A program made the position numbers and the translations under genes. Positions 1 through 7,910 of a stretch of 13,531 bases of DNA are shown here, in pieces; position 1 is the stretch's first letter; each line of letters starts with the position of its first letter. The notes beneath the pieces were generated by a model, which saw only the letters and a program-made list of their open reading frames with translations, searched no databases and was not told the origin of the DNA. The stretch is from an uncultured Clostridia bacterium (GTDB lineage Bacteria; Bacillota; Clostridia; Oscillospirales; Acutalibacteraceae), in the NCBI GenBank assembly GCA_937884975.1, contig CAKZZS010000005.1:1-13531 (forward strand), read 5' to 3'.

Positions 1-55
1 TTTTTTTGCCTAATTGTGATTTTTTATTTCCTTTTAATACTAATTCTTTATTCAT
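1..55 (-). CDS. Start of an unknown gene, cut by the window edge
   Basis: An ATG at 53-55 opens a frame that runs without a stop to the left edge and gives 18 residues, MNKELVLKGNKKSQLGKK. An AAAGGAA ribosome site lies about 9-10 bases upstream, the same type and spacing as in the neighbouring ClpP-like gene. It follows the PhoH gene on the same strand after a gap of 29 bases, so it is probably the next gene of that cluster. The visible N-terminus is basic and hydrophilic. No family can be named from so little sequence. Confidence 0.6.
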   Translation of the reverse strand, partial: MNKELVLKGNKKSQLGKK

Positions 56-84
56 ATCTATAAATTCCTTTCAACTTAAATTTA

Positions 85-924
85 TCAATCATAGAATAAA
101 TCAGTAAGCATAGCCACTTTTGAACGTTCTACTTGCTGTAAATCAACATAACCAAACAATTCGTTACCTGCAAGTTTCTCAACCGCAGCGACTATACCAT
201 TATCATTTTCAAATACAGGTTTATCTACTTGTCTTATATCACCGTCAAGATAAAGAACAGAACCTTCTCCAACACGACCCAATATAAGTTGTAAATGGTC
301 TTTTGTGAGATTTTCAGCCTCAGACACGATTATACAACTGTTTTTTATGTCACGTCCTCTGATCGTGCCAAGAGGTATAATCTCAACCTTTCCAAAACTT
401 ATAAGGCTCATTAGTCCTTCTTTACCGCCTAATGCATCTGCTAAAGGCATACAGTAATCTATAAGTTTTTCAAGAGCTGTACCGGGTAAAGCTCCAATGT
501 CAGGAACATTTCTGACTATCACATTATTTCTTATCCACACTATGCGGTCAAATTTATTAGATTTTAAACCGTTTATAGCGTGACAAGCGCAAAGAAAAGT
601 CTTTCCCGAACCCATTTTGCCAGTAATCAACTTTACTAATGTATTCTTGTCTTGTAACAAATCAAACGCAAGTTCCTGTTCAACATTCCGTGGCTTAATC
701 TTTTGAAACCAATCATTATTGATAGTTCTATAAGTCACAGCCACATACTTCTCACCATTCCACTTTACTCTATCAACAAGATTACCGTCAGGTGAATAAA
801 GTAAAGCATACTGATTTGTCTTCAGTCCAAGTATATTATCTGTAACATTTTCATAAAAGATAGCCATATCTTGTTCAGTAGGGAAGGTGTATTCTATATA
901 TCCTTTATAATCAAGCTGTCTCAT
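85..924 (-). CDS. phoH: PhoH-family P-loop ATPase
   Basis: The 279-residue product is a PhoH-type P-loop NTPase. Walker A is GKMGSGKT at about residues 102-109. The Walker B region reads CIIVSEAEN at about 197-205, followed by LYLDGDIRQVD at about 224-234 and VERSKVA at about 265-271, which matches the usual order of PhoH motifs. The family consensus at Walker B is DEAQN; here it is SEAEN, so the usual Asp is Ser. PhoH proteins are common in large phages, often linked to RNA metabolism, but the phage role is unsettled. About 100 residues precede the P-loop with no domain I recognise. I chose the ATG at 922-924 because GTGAGGTG sits just before it at normal spacing; a GTG at 934-936 is in frame but overlaps that site. 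It is coupled to the upstream ClpP-like gene, whose stop lies inside this ribosome site. Confidence 0.9.
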   Translation of the reverse strand: MRQLDYKGYIEYTFPTEQDMAIFYENVTDNILGLKTNQYALLYSPDGNLVDRVKWNGEKYVAVTYRTINNDWFQKIKPRNVEQELAFDLLQDKNTLVKLITGKMGSGKTFLCACHAINGLKSNKFDRIVWIRNNVIVRNVPDIGALPGTALEKLIDYCMPLADALGGKEGLMSLISFGKVEIIPLGTIRGRDIKNSCIIVSEAENLTKDHLQLILGRVGEGSVLYLDGDIRQVDKPVFENDNGIVAAVEKLAGNELFGYVDLQQVERSKVAMLTDLFYD

Positions 925-932
925 AGAACACC

Positions 933-1568
933 TCACAGAATATCGTCAAGGTCAGCGTCCTTATCTATAATATAATCAGTAAAACCGTAGGATTGAGCTT
1001 CATCGGCATACATTTTCCACTCTACACGATACATTTGGTCATATTTCTTTGCAGTAATCTTTGACCTACTAAGAATATAATCCTTAACTCTTTTCTCTTG
1101 CTGTTCTTGAAACTTTAAACGATCTCCGGCTTTAGCAGTAGAATCCCATACCATACAAGAGCCGTCGTGCATAAGGAATGTTGAATTAGGCATAGCATAT
1201 CTCTTCGTCCCTGCAAGTCCGATAAGAAATCCCATTGAATACAAATAACCCGTATTGATAATATAAATCGGACTCTTGCTACTCATTATAGCATCTATAA
1301 TGGCGAATCCATCAACAACCGATCCACCCGGAGAAGATATATACAGTTTAATGGGTGTCCTATCTTCAATCTTCTTACCTTTATCTTCACGATTGTAATT
1401 AAGAATAGCTGTTACTATCTCATCAGCCACAAACTCATCAATCTCACCATTGATATAAAGTCTACGTTCTTCATACTCCTTGATATTCACATAGTCATCA
1501 TAGTAATATGTGACGTTCTTATTAAGGAGTTCGCTTTCCTTCTTTTCATTCTTTACGGTATTAGCCAT
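933..1568 (-). CDS. clpP: ClpP-like serine protease with Glu in place of the catalytic Asp
   Basis: This 211-residue protein follows the ClpP fold. LYISSPGGSVVDGFAIIDAI (about residues 75-94) is the oxyanion and substrate strand. YSMG carries the nucleophile Ser111 and FLMHDGS the catalytic His134. The helical region ends in YADEAQSYGFTDYI. The His-to-acid distance is 49 residues, the same as in E. coli ClpP, and lands on Glu183 rather than Asp. It is full length for ClpP, with about 30 extra residues at the N-terminus. There is no ClpX or ClpA ATPase in the window, so it may use a host unfoldase or act as a phage-specific peptidase. It is followed by phoH with translational coupling. The ribosome site AAAGGAA lies about 10 bases before the ATG. 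A procapsid-maturation role is possible, but no capsid or portal genes are nearby. Confidence 0.88.
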   Translation of the reverse strand: MANTVKNEKKESELLNKNVTYYYDDYVNIKEYEERRLYINGEIDEFVADEIVTAILNYNREDKGKKIEDRTPIKLYISSPGGSVVDGFAIIDAIMSSKSPIYIINTGYLYSMGFLIGLAGTKRYAMPNSTFLMHDGSCMVWDSTAKAGDRLKFQEQQEKRVKDYILSRSKITAKKYDQMYRVEWKMYADEAQSYGFTDYIIDKDADLDDIL

Positions 1569-1596
1569 AATAATAAATTTCCTTTAAGAATTGTTA

Positions 1597-1636
1597 GCTA
1601 TCCCAATAGGGAAGCCCCTATTCACTTTGGAATAGG
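1597..1636 (-). promoter_or_regulatory. Two adjacent hairpins between the 47-aa gene and clpP
   Basis: Two inverted repeats stand side by side in the 73-base gap. The first (1597-1615) pairs GCT-A-TCCC with GGGAAGC around AATA, with one bulged A. The second (1617-1636) pairs CCTATTC with GAATAGG around six bases. Neither is followed by a T tract on the minus strand, so a rho-independent terminator is unlikely. An RNA processing, stability or translation-control site ahead of clpP is more plausible. Function is inferred only from position. Confidence 0.4.
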
Positions 1637-1641
1637 ATATT

Positions 1642-1785
1642 TTACTGCTCGTTACGCAGCTTGTTCAGCAGTCTCTTTACACTCTCGGTTTCTTCTACAT
1701 ATCTCTTATACCGAGTCTTTGTGATATGGACGTGTTTTACTTTTTCACGAAGAACTTTAACTTCGTCTTTGGTTACTTGCATCAT
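1642..1785 (-). CDS. Small charged 47-aa protein, likely coiled coil
   Basis: An ATG at 1783-1785, followed at once by a second ATG, opens a 47-codon frame starting MMQVTKDEVKVLREKVKHVH and ending LLNKLRNEQ. It is rich in Lys, Glu and Arg, with hydrophobic residues spaced as in an amphipathic helix, and has no Cys or membrane segment. An AGGTAGGT ribosome-site-like stretch lies about 11-12 bases before the first ATG, longer than ideal but like the other genes of this cluster. It is the first gene after the terminator that closes the polymerase operon and lies 73 bases upstream of the ClpP-like gene. I recognise no family. It might be a small regulator or adaptor, for which there is no direct evidence. 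Confidence 0.6.
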   Translation of the reverse strand: MMQVTKDEVKVLREKVKHVHITKTRYKRYVEETESVKRLLNKLRNEQ

Positions 1786-1833
1786 TGTGCAATTTTACCT
1801 ACCTTTTCATTAAAATTTTGTTAAAAATAACGG

Positions 1834-1890
1834 TTGTATTATACTTGCAAAAATAGTATAATGTGATATAATGGGATATTATATTCTCCC
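1834..1890. promoter_or_regulatory. AT-rich promoter-like gap region
   Basis: The gap 1786-2000 between the polymerase terminator and the 47-aa gene should hold the promoter of the PhoH/ClpP cluster. It contains TATAAT on the minus strand twice (in GAATATAATATCC and AAGTATAAT) but no good -35 in front of either. On the plus strand TTGTAT-17-TATAAT (1834-1862) and TTGCAA-16-TATAAT (1845-1872) also appear. An inverted repeat ATATAAT-GGGAT-ATTATAT covers about 1866-1884. In sequence this AT-rich the individual hits are weak, so I call only a promoter-like region. Confidence 0.3.
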
Positions 1891-2000
1891 CATATAGGAA
1901 TTTATTAAAAAATCCCGCAAAACCGCACCATTAAGCCAAAAATCGCACTTCGTAAAATGCCTATTTCGGAGTAAAATCGCGTTTTTTTGCAAGTTTTTGC

Positions 2001-2033
2001 AAAAAATAGACGATAGTTATAACAACTACCGCC
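2001..2033 (-). terminator. Rho-independent terminator after the RNA polymerase gene
   Basis: On the minus strand GGCGGTAGTT (2033-2024) pairs with AACTATCGTC (2018-2009) over 10 bp with two G.T wobbles and a 5-base loop, followed at once by TATTTTTT. It lies 6 bases past the polymerase stop codon and would end the long leftward transcript. Confidence 0.8.
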
Positions 2034-2039
2034 TAATTT

Positions 2040-3064
2040 TTATGCTATTCTTGAATATCTAATATCATATAATAACTCGGAACCGTCTGCATCCTCTACA
2101 AGTGTCTCTAATTTATCTTGGTTGTCTCGTATCATTGTATAGAAAAGTTTATTAGGCGTACCAAATAATGTTAATAACACCCTCCTCTTTATATCTCTGT
2201 AATCTTTATTATCAATTGCCAAAAGCAACAAATACATTGTAGTCTCGTGAATAGTGGTATTATTGATATATTCAATACAATCTTGTTTAAGGTCGTTTGC
2301 CTGCGCTCCGATTTCTTTCTTTTCCTCTTTTGTCTTGGTATCATAATCTATATATAAGGTTCTTAGTTCCCTATTAGTATCTCGTATAAGATCTATTATC
2401 CTATCTCTCTGTTGATAGAAATACCCATCAAAATGAGTGTCACGATTGCGTTTAACAATAGTAGAGAAAGGCAAAACTTCATTTTTAATGGGTCTTAATG
2501 AATTAAAATTGAATTTACTCGTCAATTTTTGCAAATAGTCCATTGGAGTTTGAAAATATTGATAATAATTATTCTCACTTAATTCATATCCATTCTCAAG
2601 GGTAATCATCTTAAAGAACATCGGCTTAACATTTTTCTCAACTGTCTCACTGGTAGTTTTATCTTCCATAAGTTTTACAATCTTATATTTTTCCTTCAGC
2701 AACCGTATTTCTTTCCCCGTATCAACTTCAAATTCTTTCTTAGCCTTATCAATTTCTACGCCTGAAAGAGCTGCAAGTTTACATATATCACCATATAGTT
2801 CCTTATTCTGTTCAAACGTCTGTCCTTTATGAATGTTTTGCCAAAACAGAGAGTTTAAGAATTGTGAAAGGTTTATATCCTCTCCTATCTTGTTTACACT
2901 TGTCTTTACATCGAGATCGGACTTCTGTGCATTTGTATAATACCGTTTAATTTTCTTAGCTGATATAAAACTTGTAGGAACAAAAAACTTATCATAATTC
3001 TTCTTAGCTTTATCTATAAGTATGGGGTTATCTGTTAATAATATTGTATCTGAATCATAATCAC
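2040..3064 (-). CDS. RNA polymerase, exon 2 (catalytic DxDxD and C-terminus)
   Basis: This is the C-terminal exon of a split single-chain RNA polymerase. After splicing, the last T of exon 1 (4128) plus GT (3064-3063) make Cys603, followed by DYDSDTILLTDN. Asp604, Asp606 and Asp608 align with the metal-binding Asps of NADFDGD in bacterial beta' and of SG-x-DLDGD in silencing polymerases, with Ser in place of the usual Gly. The remaining 330 or so residues are mostly charged and helical, and I see no recognisable motif there. Exon 1 (1807 nt) plus exon 2 (1025 nt) is 2832 nt, exactly 944 codons including the stop. The frame stays open 34 bases upstream into the intron, to a GTG at 3096-3098, but that start has no ribosome site and lies inside the P9 hairpin, so independent translation is unlikely. 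Confidence 0.82.
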
Positions 3065-4127
3065 CATTTATACCCTTGCTTTCGCAATACTTTAACACTA
3101 CTTTATGTAGTGGGATTAGACTATTTCATCACCCTATGTCATTTCATAGGTATTATGGATTACTCCGTGTTTGGCACTTCGATTTAAAGGATTTTCACCT
3201 ACTGAGAATTTCACTCAGCCCTACTCCTGTTGTAGAATTTCACTACCAATGGGATAGTCGTTACATCTTTCTTATATTTCTATAAGACTTGACACGGCAT
3301 TGTCATAGGAATTGACTTCAATTATATTCTTTCAAATATGCAATTAAGATACTTACGATTTTGCTTTATGGCTTGCGTTATATTATTTCTGATAGTATCT
3401 ATCTTTGCATTTGTAAAATTATTAGCTATTAAATATTCAGCGACTTCACCAATATAATCAAAATCTTTAACTTCATTTTTAGTTGTTACTCTAATAGGAA
3501 CACATCTACCATTCTGTTTACCGTGTCTTGCTAATAAAACTTTAGCAAGTTCAGGATTTTCAGCGTATTTTCTTTTTAAAGTATCATTACCATAATTAGG
3601 ATTATCTTTACCAAATCTGCCTTTATAATGTCCTAATTCCCAACTATACTTAACATTTTCTTGATGTGTACACCATTCAAGGTTATCGATGCAATTATTT
3701 TTTCTATTACAATCTTTATGATTTACTTCAGGCAAATTATTAGGATTAGGAATAAAATGTTTAGCGACTAATTTATGTATTGCAATACATTCTGACTTTT
3801 TATCCACATTAAATTTAGCCATATAATAACCATCTGTGCATATTCTTTTACTCATAATTCTTTCTTTTCTAAATTGCACAACGCCATCACTTCTAATTAT
3901 TTTTCGTGCTAAACTTTTTATATTCCCTAAATTACTTACCTGATAATAGCCTTCATAACCTTGTATATCTTTCCAAATTTCTTCCATTTTACTCACTCCT
4001 TTTATAGAATGAGTCAATTCCCTTAGATTTTTGCCGTTAGCCTTGTTTTACACAAGACACCCTACATTTGTAGGTTCACCAAATTATTCAAACCACATTA
4101 CTGTGATAGGGGGCATAAATTATGTTT
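3065..4127 (-). ncRNA. Group I intron interrupting the RNA polymerase gene
   Basis: This is a 1,063-nt group I intron carrying an HNH gene. Seen directly on the minus strand: exon GGGT (4131-4128) pairs with GCCC (4114-4111) as P1, with T.G at the splice site. A hairpin with a GTAA tetraloop (4107-4092) fits P2, and CCTAC/GTAGG (4074-4061) plus CTTGT/ACAAG (4056-4042) fit core stems. ACGACTATCC and AAATAGTCTAA give a perfect 6-bp P7, GACTAT (3259-3254) with ATAGTC (3124-3119). CACTAC/GTAGTG (3112-3096) fits P9, and TTGC-GAAA-GCAA (3087-3076) follows. The intron ends in G (3065), and the first exon-2 bases GTGA can pair with TTAT beside the guide as P10. The P7 strand sequences resemble those of phage subgroup IA introns. 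P3, P4 and P8 were not fully assigned. Splicing restores one frame. Confidence 0.88.
3322..3987 (-). CDS. Intron-encoded HNH homing endonuclease with NUMOD4 domain
   Basis: The 221-residue protein has the standard build of an intronic HNH enzyme. An N-terminal NUMOD4-like segment (EIWKDIQGYEGYYQVSNLGN, about residues 3-22) comes first. The HNH core follows at about 71-113: IHKLVAKHFIPNP, then LPEVNHKDCNRKNNCIDNLE with His90 and the Asn residues, then WCTHQENV. The C-terminal part (about 163-221) looks like a DNA-binding module with a helix-turn-helix-like stretch and a basic end. I chose the ATG at 3985-3987 because AAAGGAG lies 8 bases before it; an in-frame TTG 10 codons earlier lacks such a site. 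The whole gene lies inside the intron between P6-type and P7 elements. Expected role: cut intronless polymerase alleles near the exon junction so the intron is copied in. It may also act in splicing, which is unproven. Confidence 0.9.
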   Translation of the reverse strand: MEEIWKDIQGYEGYYQVSNLGNIKSLARKIIRSDGVVQFRKERIMSKRICTDGYYMAKFNVDKKSECIAIHKLVAKHFIPNPNNLPEVNHKDCNRKNNCIDNLEWCTHQENVKYSWELGHYKGRFGKDNPNYGNDTLKRKYAENPELAKVLLARHGKQNGRCVPIRVTTKNEVKDFDYIGEVAEYLIANNFTNAKIDTIRNNITQAIKQNRKYLNCIFERI

Positions 4128-5934
4128 ACCCGTTGAGTCTTTGCTGAATATTCTCATTGATAGCATTTACATACACTACTTCGTTTGAAAGAGGGAAGTA
4201 CCTATCTATCAAATCCGAAGCCACATTCTGTACAAGCAACACATTTCCAGCGCAAACGTGGGGACTACGAGAACCGAGAATAGTCTGGTTATATTCAAAC
4301 CGTTTGGAATGAATATTGCCTACTCCTATAACGCTTTCGCCTTTGAAAGTGCCTATACTCTGTTGTAACATTTCCACACCATTACCAAGCAAAGTAGAAT
4401 AATTTCCATTTATAAGAATGTGACCTTGTTTAAGTTCTCGAAGTAACGACCTTACCAAATCATCCCTGAAATCGTAATACATTTGTGTTTTGGCAAAATC
4501 CTCATTTAAACTCAATAACTTAAAGATTATCTCATTCTTTGAATTTAACGGGTTTAATTCTAATTCTTCATACGGTAAATCTATATGATGTCTCAATACC
4601 ACAGGATCAGTTTTAATTTTAGTGATATAATCAAAAGTAGGCTGTAATAATTCTTTCATATCGCTTTCAGATAACTGTAATGTATTGATTAACTGGTAAT
4701 GACACGATACCTTTCTGCCGTCAAAGTAATGAGTGGGTTTCTCGTGTTTTACTATACCAAAGGTAGGTTCAAGTATTTCTAACCACTTTTCAATAGAGCC
4801 AAACTTAACATACTTGATACTACTCGGAGTAGTGATAATCTTAATATCCCTTATATTTCCTGCAAGGGTAAAACCATTCAACTGTGATACATCAGTTATA
4901 CCATTATCTTCAAACCATTGCTGGATATTAGCTTTAAAACAAGCCGACTTAAACATTCTCTGCCGTAAGAGCAACATTGAAAATTGTTTATATTCCTCCG
5001 GGAAAGCACTTGCATCAAGCAAACTCTCACCATCAAATATAGAATTATGTATCTCATATTCTTTCTCAATCGCCGTTAATTGACCGTTCTCATACTGAAC
5101 TCCCACACACTTATCCTTGAATACAGACTCATAATCGTCAATAATCAAAAAATTTTCAGGACGAAGTTCCATAGTATCAATAATACTGCTTGATGTAAGC
5201 GATATATATGCCTCTAATGCAGCCAAATCTATTACACAACCTTTTCTCAAAGGTAATCCACAAGTTTCCCAACGATGAATAGACCCATATAACTTTTCAT
5301 TTATAAACAAGCACTTACCAACACGACTGCTGCCTGAACTACGTTTCCACCTTATATATTTAACACCATTGCATATAAATCCATTTTCATACAAATAGTC
5401 TCTCAATTCCGATCTTGACTTAACACATTCAAATTCTTTAACTTGTTTATACTGTTTATCATCGTAAACAAAATAGGGCGAAAGTATCTCATCTGTAACT
5501 ATTTTTTTATTTCTTTCAATAACCTTATTGACTTCAATCGCCACTAAAACGCCATTTTCTACCAATATACCATCCTTAAATCTATTTTTTACGTCTCTCC
5601 ATTGATAGCCATTCCGAATAAATACATTCTTACAAGCCTTGTTGTAATCTCTTTGAGCATACTTAAACTTGACATTTATAACTTGATATGTATATTGATG
5701 TTTCTTATCTGTAAAAGTGAAATCTTGATTGCGATATACTTTTTCATATACTTCTTTAAGTTTTATAGTATCAAGTGAATAATCAAGCACATTGATAAAT
5801 GCTTTTTTATTAAAGTTGCCGTCAGCCATTTTAGTAGAATAACCTTTTTCGTTAGGAGTTACAAGATTATTAGAATTATATAAATCTTTGGCTTCTACAC
5901 TCAGAATTTTAATTCCTTTGATTTTATTTTTCAT
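4128..5934 (-). CDS. YonO/crAss-like single-chain RNA polymerase, exon 1
   Basis: Exon 1 encodes 602 residues plus one base. Two regions point to the two-barrel RNA polymerase superfamily. FDGESLLDAS (about 300-309) with RQRMFKSACFKANIQQW (about 324-340) resembles the first barrel of silencing-type polymerases. SRSPHVCAGNVLLVQN (about 555-570), VVYVNAINENIQQRLNG (586-602) and then CDYDSD from exon 2 follow the R-x-P...G...VV...SG-x-DxDGD order of the second barrel. The joined product of 943 residues is close to YonO (about 900). Expected role: DNA-dependent transcription of phage genes. The unspliced transcript hits TAA at 4126-4128 straight after Gly602, giving a polymerase without its catalytic Asps. 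The ribosome site GGGAGGT lies inside the end of the upstream HNH-AP2 gene, 9 bases before the ATG. The family is assigned from motifs by eye. Confidence 0.8.
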
Positions 5935-5936
5935 AT

Positions 5937-6866
5937 TTAAACTACCTCCCTCGATCTATCTCTGCTAAACTCACCAAAATACATTTCTTCTGCGTCTCTT
6001 CTTGCTTTGACGGCATCATCATATTCTATAAAACTGCCGAGAAAATGATAATTGCCATTCTCTTTTATCGTAGCGCACCAACGTTTATCCTTATTACTAT
6101 AACTAACTCCAACGCAACCGCTTGTATTCATCTTACTTACTTTGTGATTCATATTATTCTGATACCGAGTACAAATCCTAAGATTAGCCCGACGGTTATC
6201 ATTCTTGCTATCTTCACCGTGAATATGATCTACGACCATATCATCAGGGCAATCCATTATGTATCTGTGCATAAACACAATATTGTTTCCACCTAAGTTC
6301 CCTGTAAGATAATTACTTCCATTAAAACTCCAACAAATATCCTTTATCTTTTCATAATCAGAGATGTCAAAATAGAAAGGTTGTCCTTTTAATGTATAAC
6401 CTACCCCATATTCGCCCGAAAGATCGTATTCATTGTATTTCTTTTGTCTTTTACCATTTTCTATCGCAATATCTTTAATAATGCACCCACAAGATTTAGT
6501 AAATCCTGTTTTAAGATGACTCGTAGAAACTACTTTTCTATTTCCGCATTCACATTGACATAACCATTGTTTCTCGTGTTTACCTTTAGGTGAAACATAA
6601 TCTTCTGCTCGTTCTATTATCGTAAGTCTGTTAAATTTATCTCCTGATTTAACTGTCGCACGTTTATCCCAAGCACAATCTAAACAAGGGCTAAAACTTT
6701 TCTCGAATAAATGGCACGCTTTTACAGTCTTATACACATCTCCGTGTACGTCACAATGATAAACAATATCAACAGAATTTTCTTTTCCTGTATATTCACT
6801 CAATATCTCTACTTTATCACCGTGCAAGCTCTTAACTTTATCTAAATACGCTTGAACATCTACCAT
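5937..6866 (-). CDS. Free-standing HNH endonuclease with zinc clusters and AP2 domain
   Basis: The 309-residue protein has four parts. A Cys/His cluster (C38, H41, C51, C61, C64) opens it. The second segment begins GDKFNRLTIIERA and carries CQCECG at 103-108 and SCGC at 125-128, a zinc-binding arrangement frequent in phage HNH proteins. The HNH core reads MHRYIM (199-204), VVDHIHGEDSKNDNRRANLR (211-230) and RYQNNMN (234-240). A C-terminal AP2 DNA-binding domain (about 247-301) shows NTSGCVGVSYSNKDKRW, LGSFIEYDDAVKARRDAE and YFGEF. It differs clearly from the intronic HNH protein and lies outside the intron, ending 2 bp before the polymerase ATG. The ribosome site GGAGGT is 6-7 bases before its ATG. 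It is probably a selfish homing nuclease whose own end now supplies the ribosome site for the polymerase gene. Confidence 0.88.
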   Translation of the reverse strand: MVDVQAYLDKVKSLHGDKVEILSEYTGKENSVDIVYHCDVHGDVYKTVKACHLFEKSFSPCLDCAWDKRATVKSGDKFNRLTIIERAEDYVSPKGKHEKQWLCQCECGNRKVVSTSHLKTGFTKSCGCIIKDIAIENGKRQKKYNEYDLSGEYGVGYTLKGQPFYFDISDYEKIKDICWSFNGSNYLTGNLGGNNIVFMHRYIMDCPDDMVVDHIHGEDSKNDNRRANLRICTRYQNNMNHKVSKMNTSGCVGVSYSNKDKRWCATIKENGNYHFLGSFIEYDDAVKARRDAEEMYFGEFSRDRSREVV

Positions 6867-6985
6867 TTATTTACCTCCATTCACATTTCAATTTTCAGTC
6901 GATTTTCATTGATGATTTATTATAATTCTCGACCCTACACCTTAACCCATACAAACTACCTTATTAAACAGTTTGCTTAATTTTT

Positions 6986-7015
6986 ATGATAAATAAATCA
7001 CGAAAATCATTTCAA
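6986..7015 (-). promoter_or_regulatory. Possible promoter for the HNH-AP2 and polymerase genes
   Basis: TTGAAA (7015-7010) and TATCAT (6991-6986), each one mismatch from consensus, are separated by 18 bases on the minus strand. They sit in the only sizeable gap (6867-7016) of the operon, just past the stop of the 297-aa gene. The gap also holds an inverted repeat CAAACT/AGTTTG (6952-6975). AT-richness makes chance matches possible. Confidence 0.35.
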
Positions 7016-7016
7016 A

Positions 7017-7910
7017 TCACGTTTCCAAATATTTCCTTGTTTTCTTCACAGCATCTTCCCAAAACATCAGCCATTCCAAAGAAATATCATCATACATTCC
7101 AATTTTCTCAACCTTAGCCTGTGACTCCCATATCATTCTTGCTACCTGTAAATGGTCTATCTCACGGCATAATAGCATTGGCACAGCGTTCCTGATAACG
7201 AGCCAAGCATTATTACGAAGAACGATACCACCCCAATTATCTGCATATATAAACTTCTCTCTATGGCGAGTATTAAAATACTTTTCAAGATAATAGTTCT
7301 GAGGCATATCATTACGTTCACCCTTTGGTGGTTGCCACAGGCGAGAAAAGTAATCATCGTGTTTTACCCATAAGTCATTATCCTTGACAAACACTTGACA
7401 ATTACAATGCTTCGGTACAAACACCGCAGTTCCGATTGACTTGATGTTCTTCAATTTCTTTGGTTTACTCAACTTAGGTTGACCGTAATATCTCTTACTG
7501 TAAACCTCGTACTGGATATTTTGTACATTCAATACCTCGTTCCACAATTTCTCATAATTACCGACAGTCCAAGTTATAGGATTGAGATACCGTTTTGACT
7601 TCCATATCTGATACTGCGTAAAATCGTAATATGTATCATCACGCAAATCTTTGAATAACTGTATCTTAACTTGTCCGAGAAAACAGTCGCCTACATATAG
7701 TTCACGAAGTCCATTTCCGTGTGAAGTAACTTTATTGCCCTTGTATTCAAAATTATCCTTTATCCAAGCGATAGTAGGCAAATGAGCAATATCTTCATAA
7801 AGAAATATTTCAGCACCCTCGTCACAGTAATTGTGAGCACGAATATAATCTTCATTCTCAGCATACCATAAAGCAGGTTTGCCGAGCCAAGTAGTTTTCC
7901 AACGCTTCAT
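7017..7910 (-). CDS. Unknown 297-aa protein, rich in aromatic residues
   Basis: I do not recognise a family. The product begins MKRWKTTWLGKPALWYAEN and is unusually rich in Trp and Tyr (for example YYDFTQYQIWKSKRY and ISLEWLMFWEDAVKK), basic, with no signal peptide or membrane segment. KPKKLKNIKSIGTAVFVPKH near residues 150-169 is a basic patch that could contact nucleic acid. KHCNC at about 168-172 holds two Cys but no full zinc site. It overlaps the upstream BRO-N gene by ATGA (7907-7910) and has an AAAGGAG ribosome site 5 bases before the ATG, so translation is coupled. Its place between BRO-N and the polymerase block suggests an early or middle phage function; this is inference only. Confidence 0.8.
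   Translation of the reverse strand: MKRWKTTWLGKPALWYAENEDYIRAHNYCDEGAEIFLYEDIAHLPTIAWIKDNFEYKGNKVTSHGNGLRELYVGDCFLGQVKIQLFKDLRDDTYYDFTQYQIWKSKRYLNPITWTVGNYEKLWNEVLNVQNIQYEVYSKRYYGQPKLSKPKKLKNIKSIGTAVFVPKHCNCQVFVKDNDLWVKHDDYFSRLWQPPKGERNDMPQNYYLEKYFNTRHREKFIYADNWGGIVLRNNAWLVIRNAVPMLLCREIDHLQVARMIWESQAKVEKIGMYDDISLEWLMFWEDAVKKTRKYLET

Noticed and set aside
2040..3098. Exon 2 as an independent gene starting at the GTG at 3096-3098
   Set aside because: There is no ribosome site, the start lies within an intron hairpin, and the first residues replace a polymerase barrel that exon 1 supplies.
3076..3285. Plus-strand frame of 69 codons
   Set aside because: It is antisense to the group I intron core and explained by that structure.
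3065..4127. Group II intron
   Set aside because: There is no reverse transcriptase, no GUGYG-type 5' end and no domain V hairpin, while the P1, P7 and terminal G features of group I are present.
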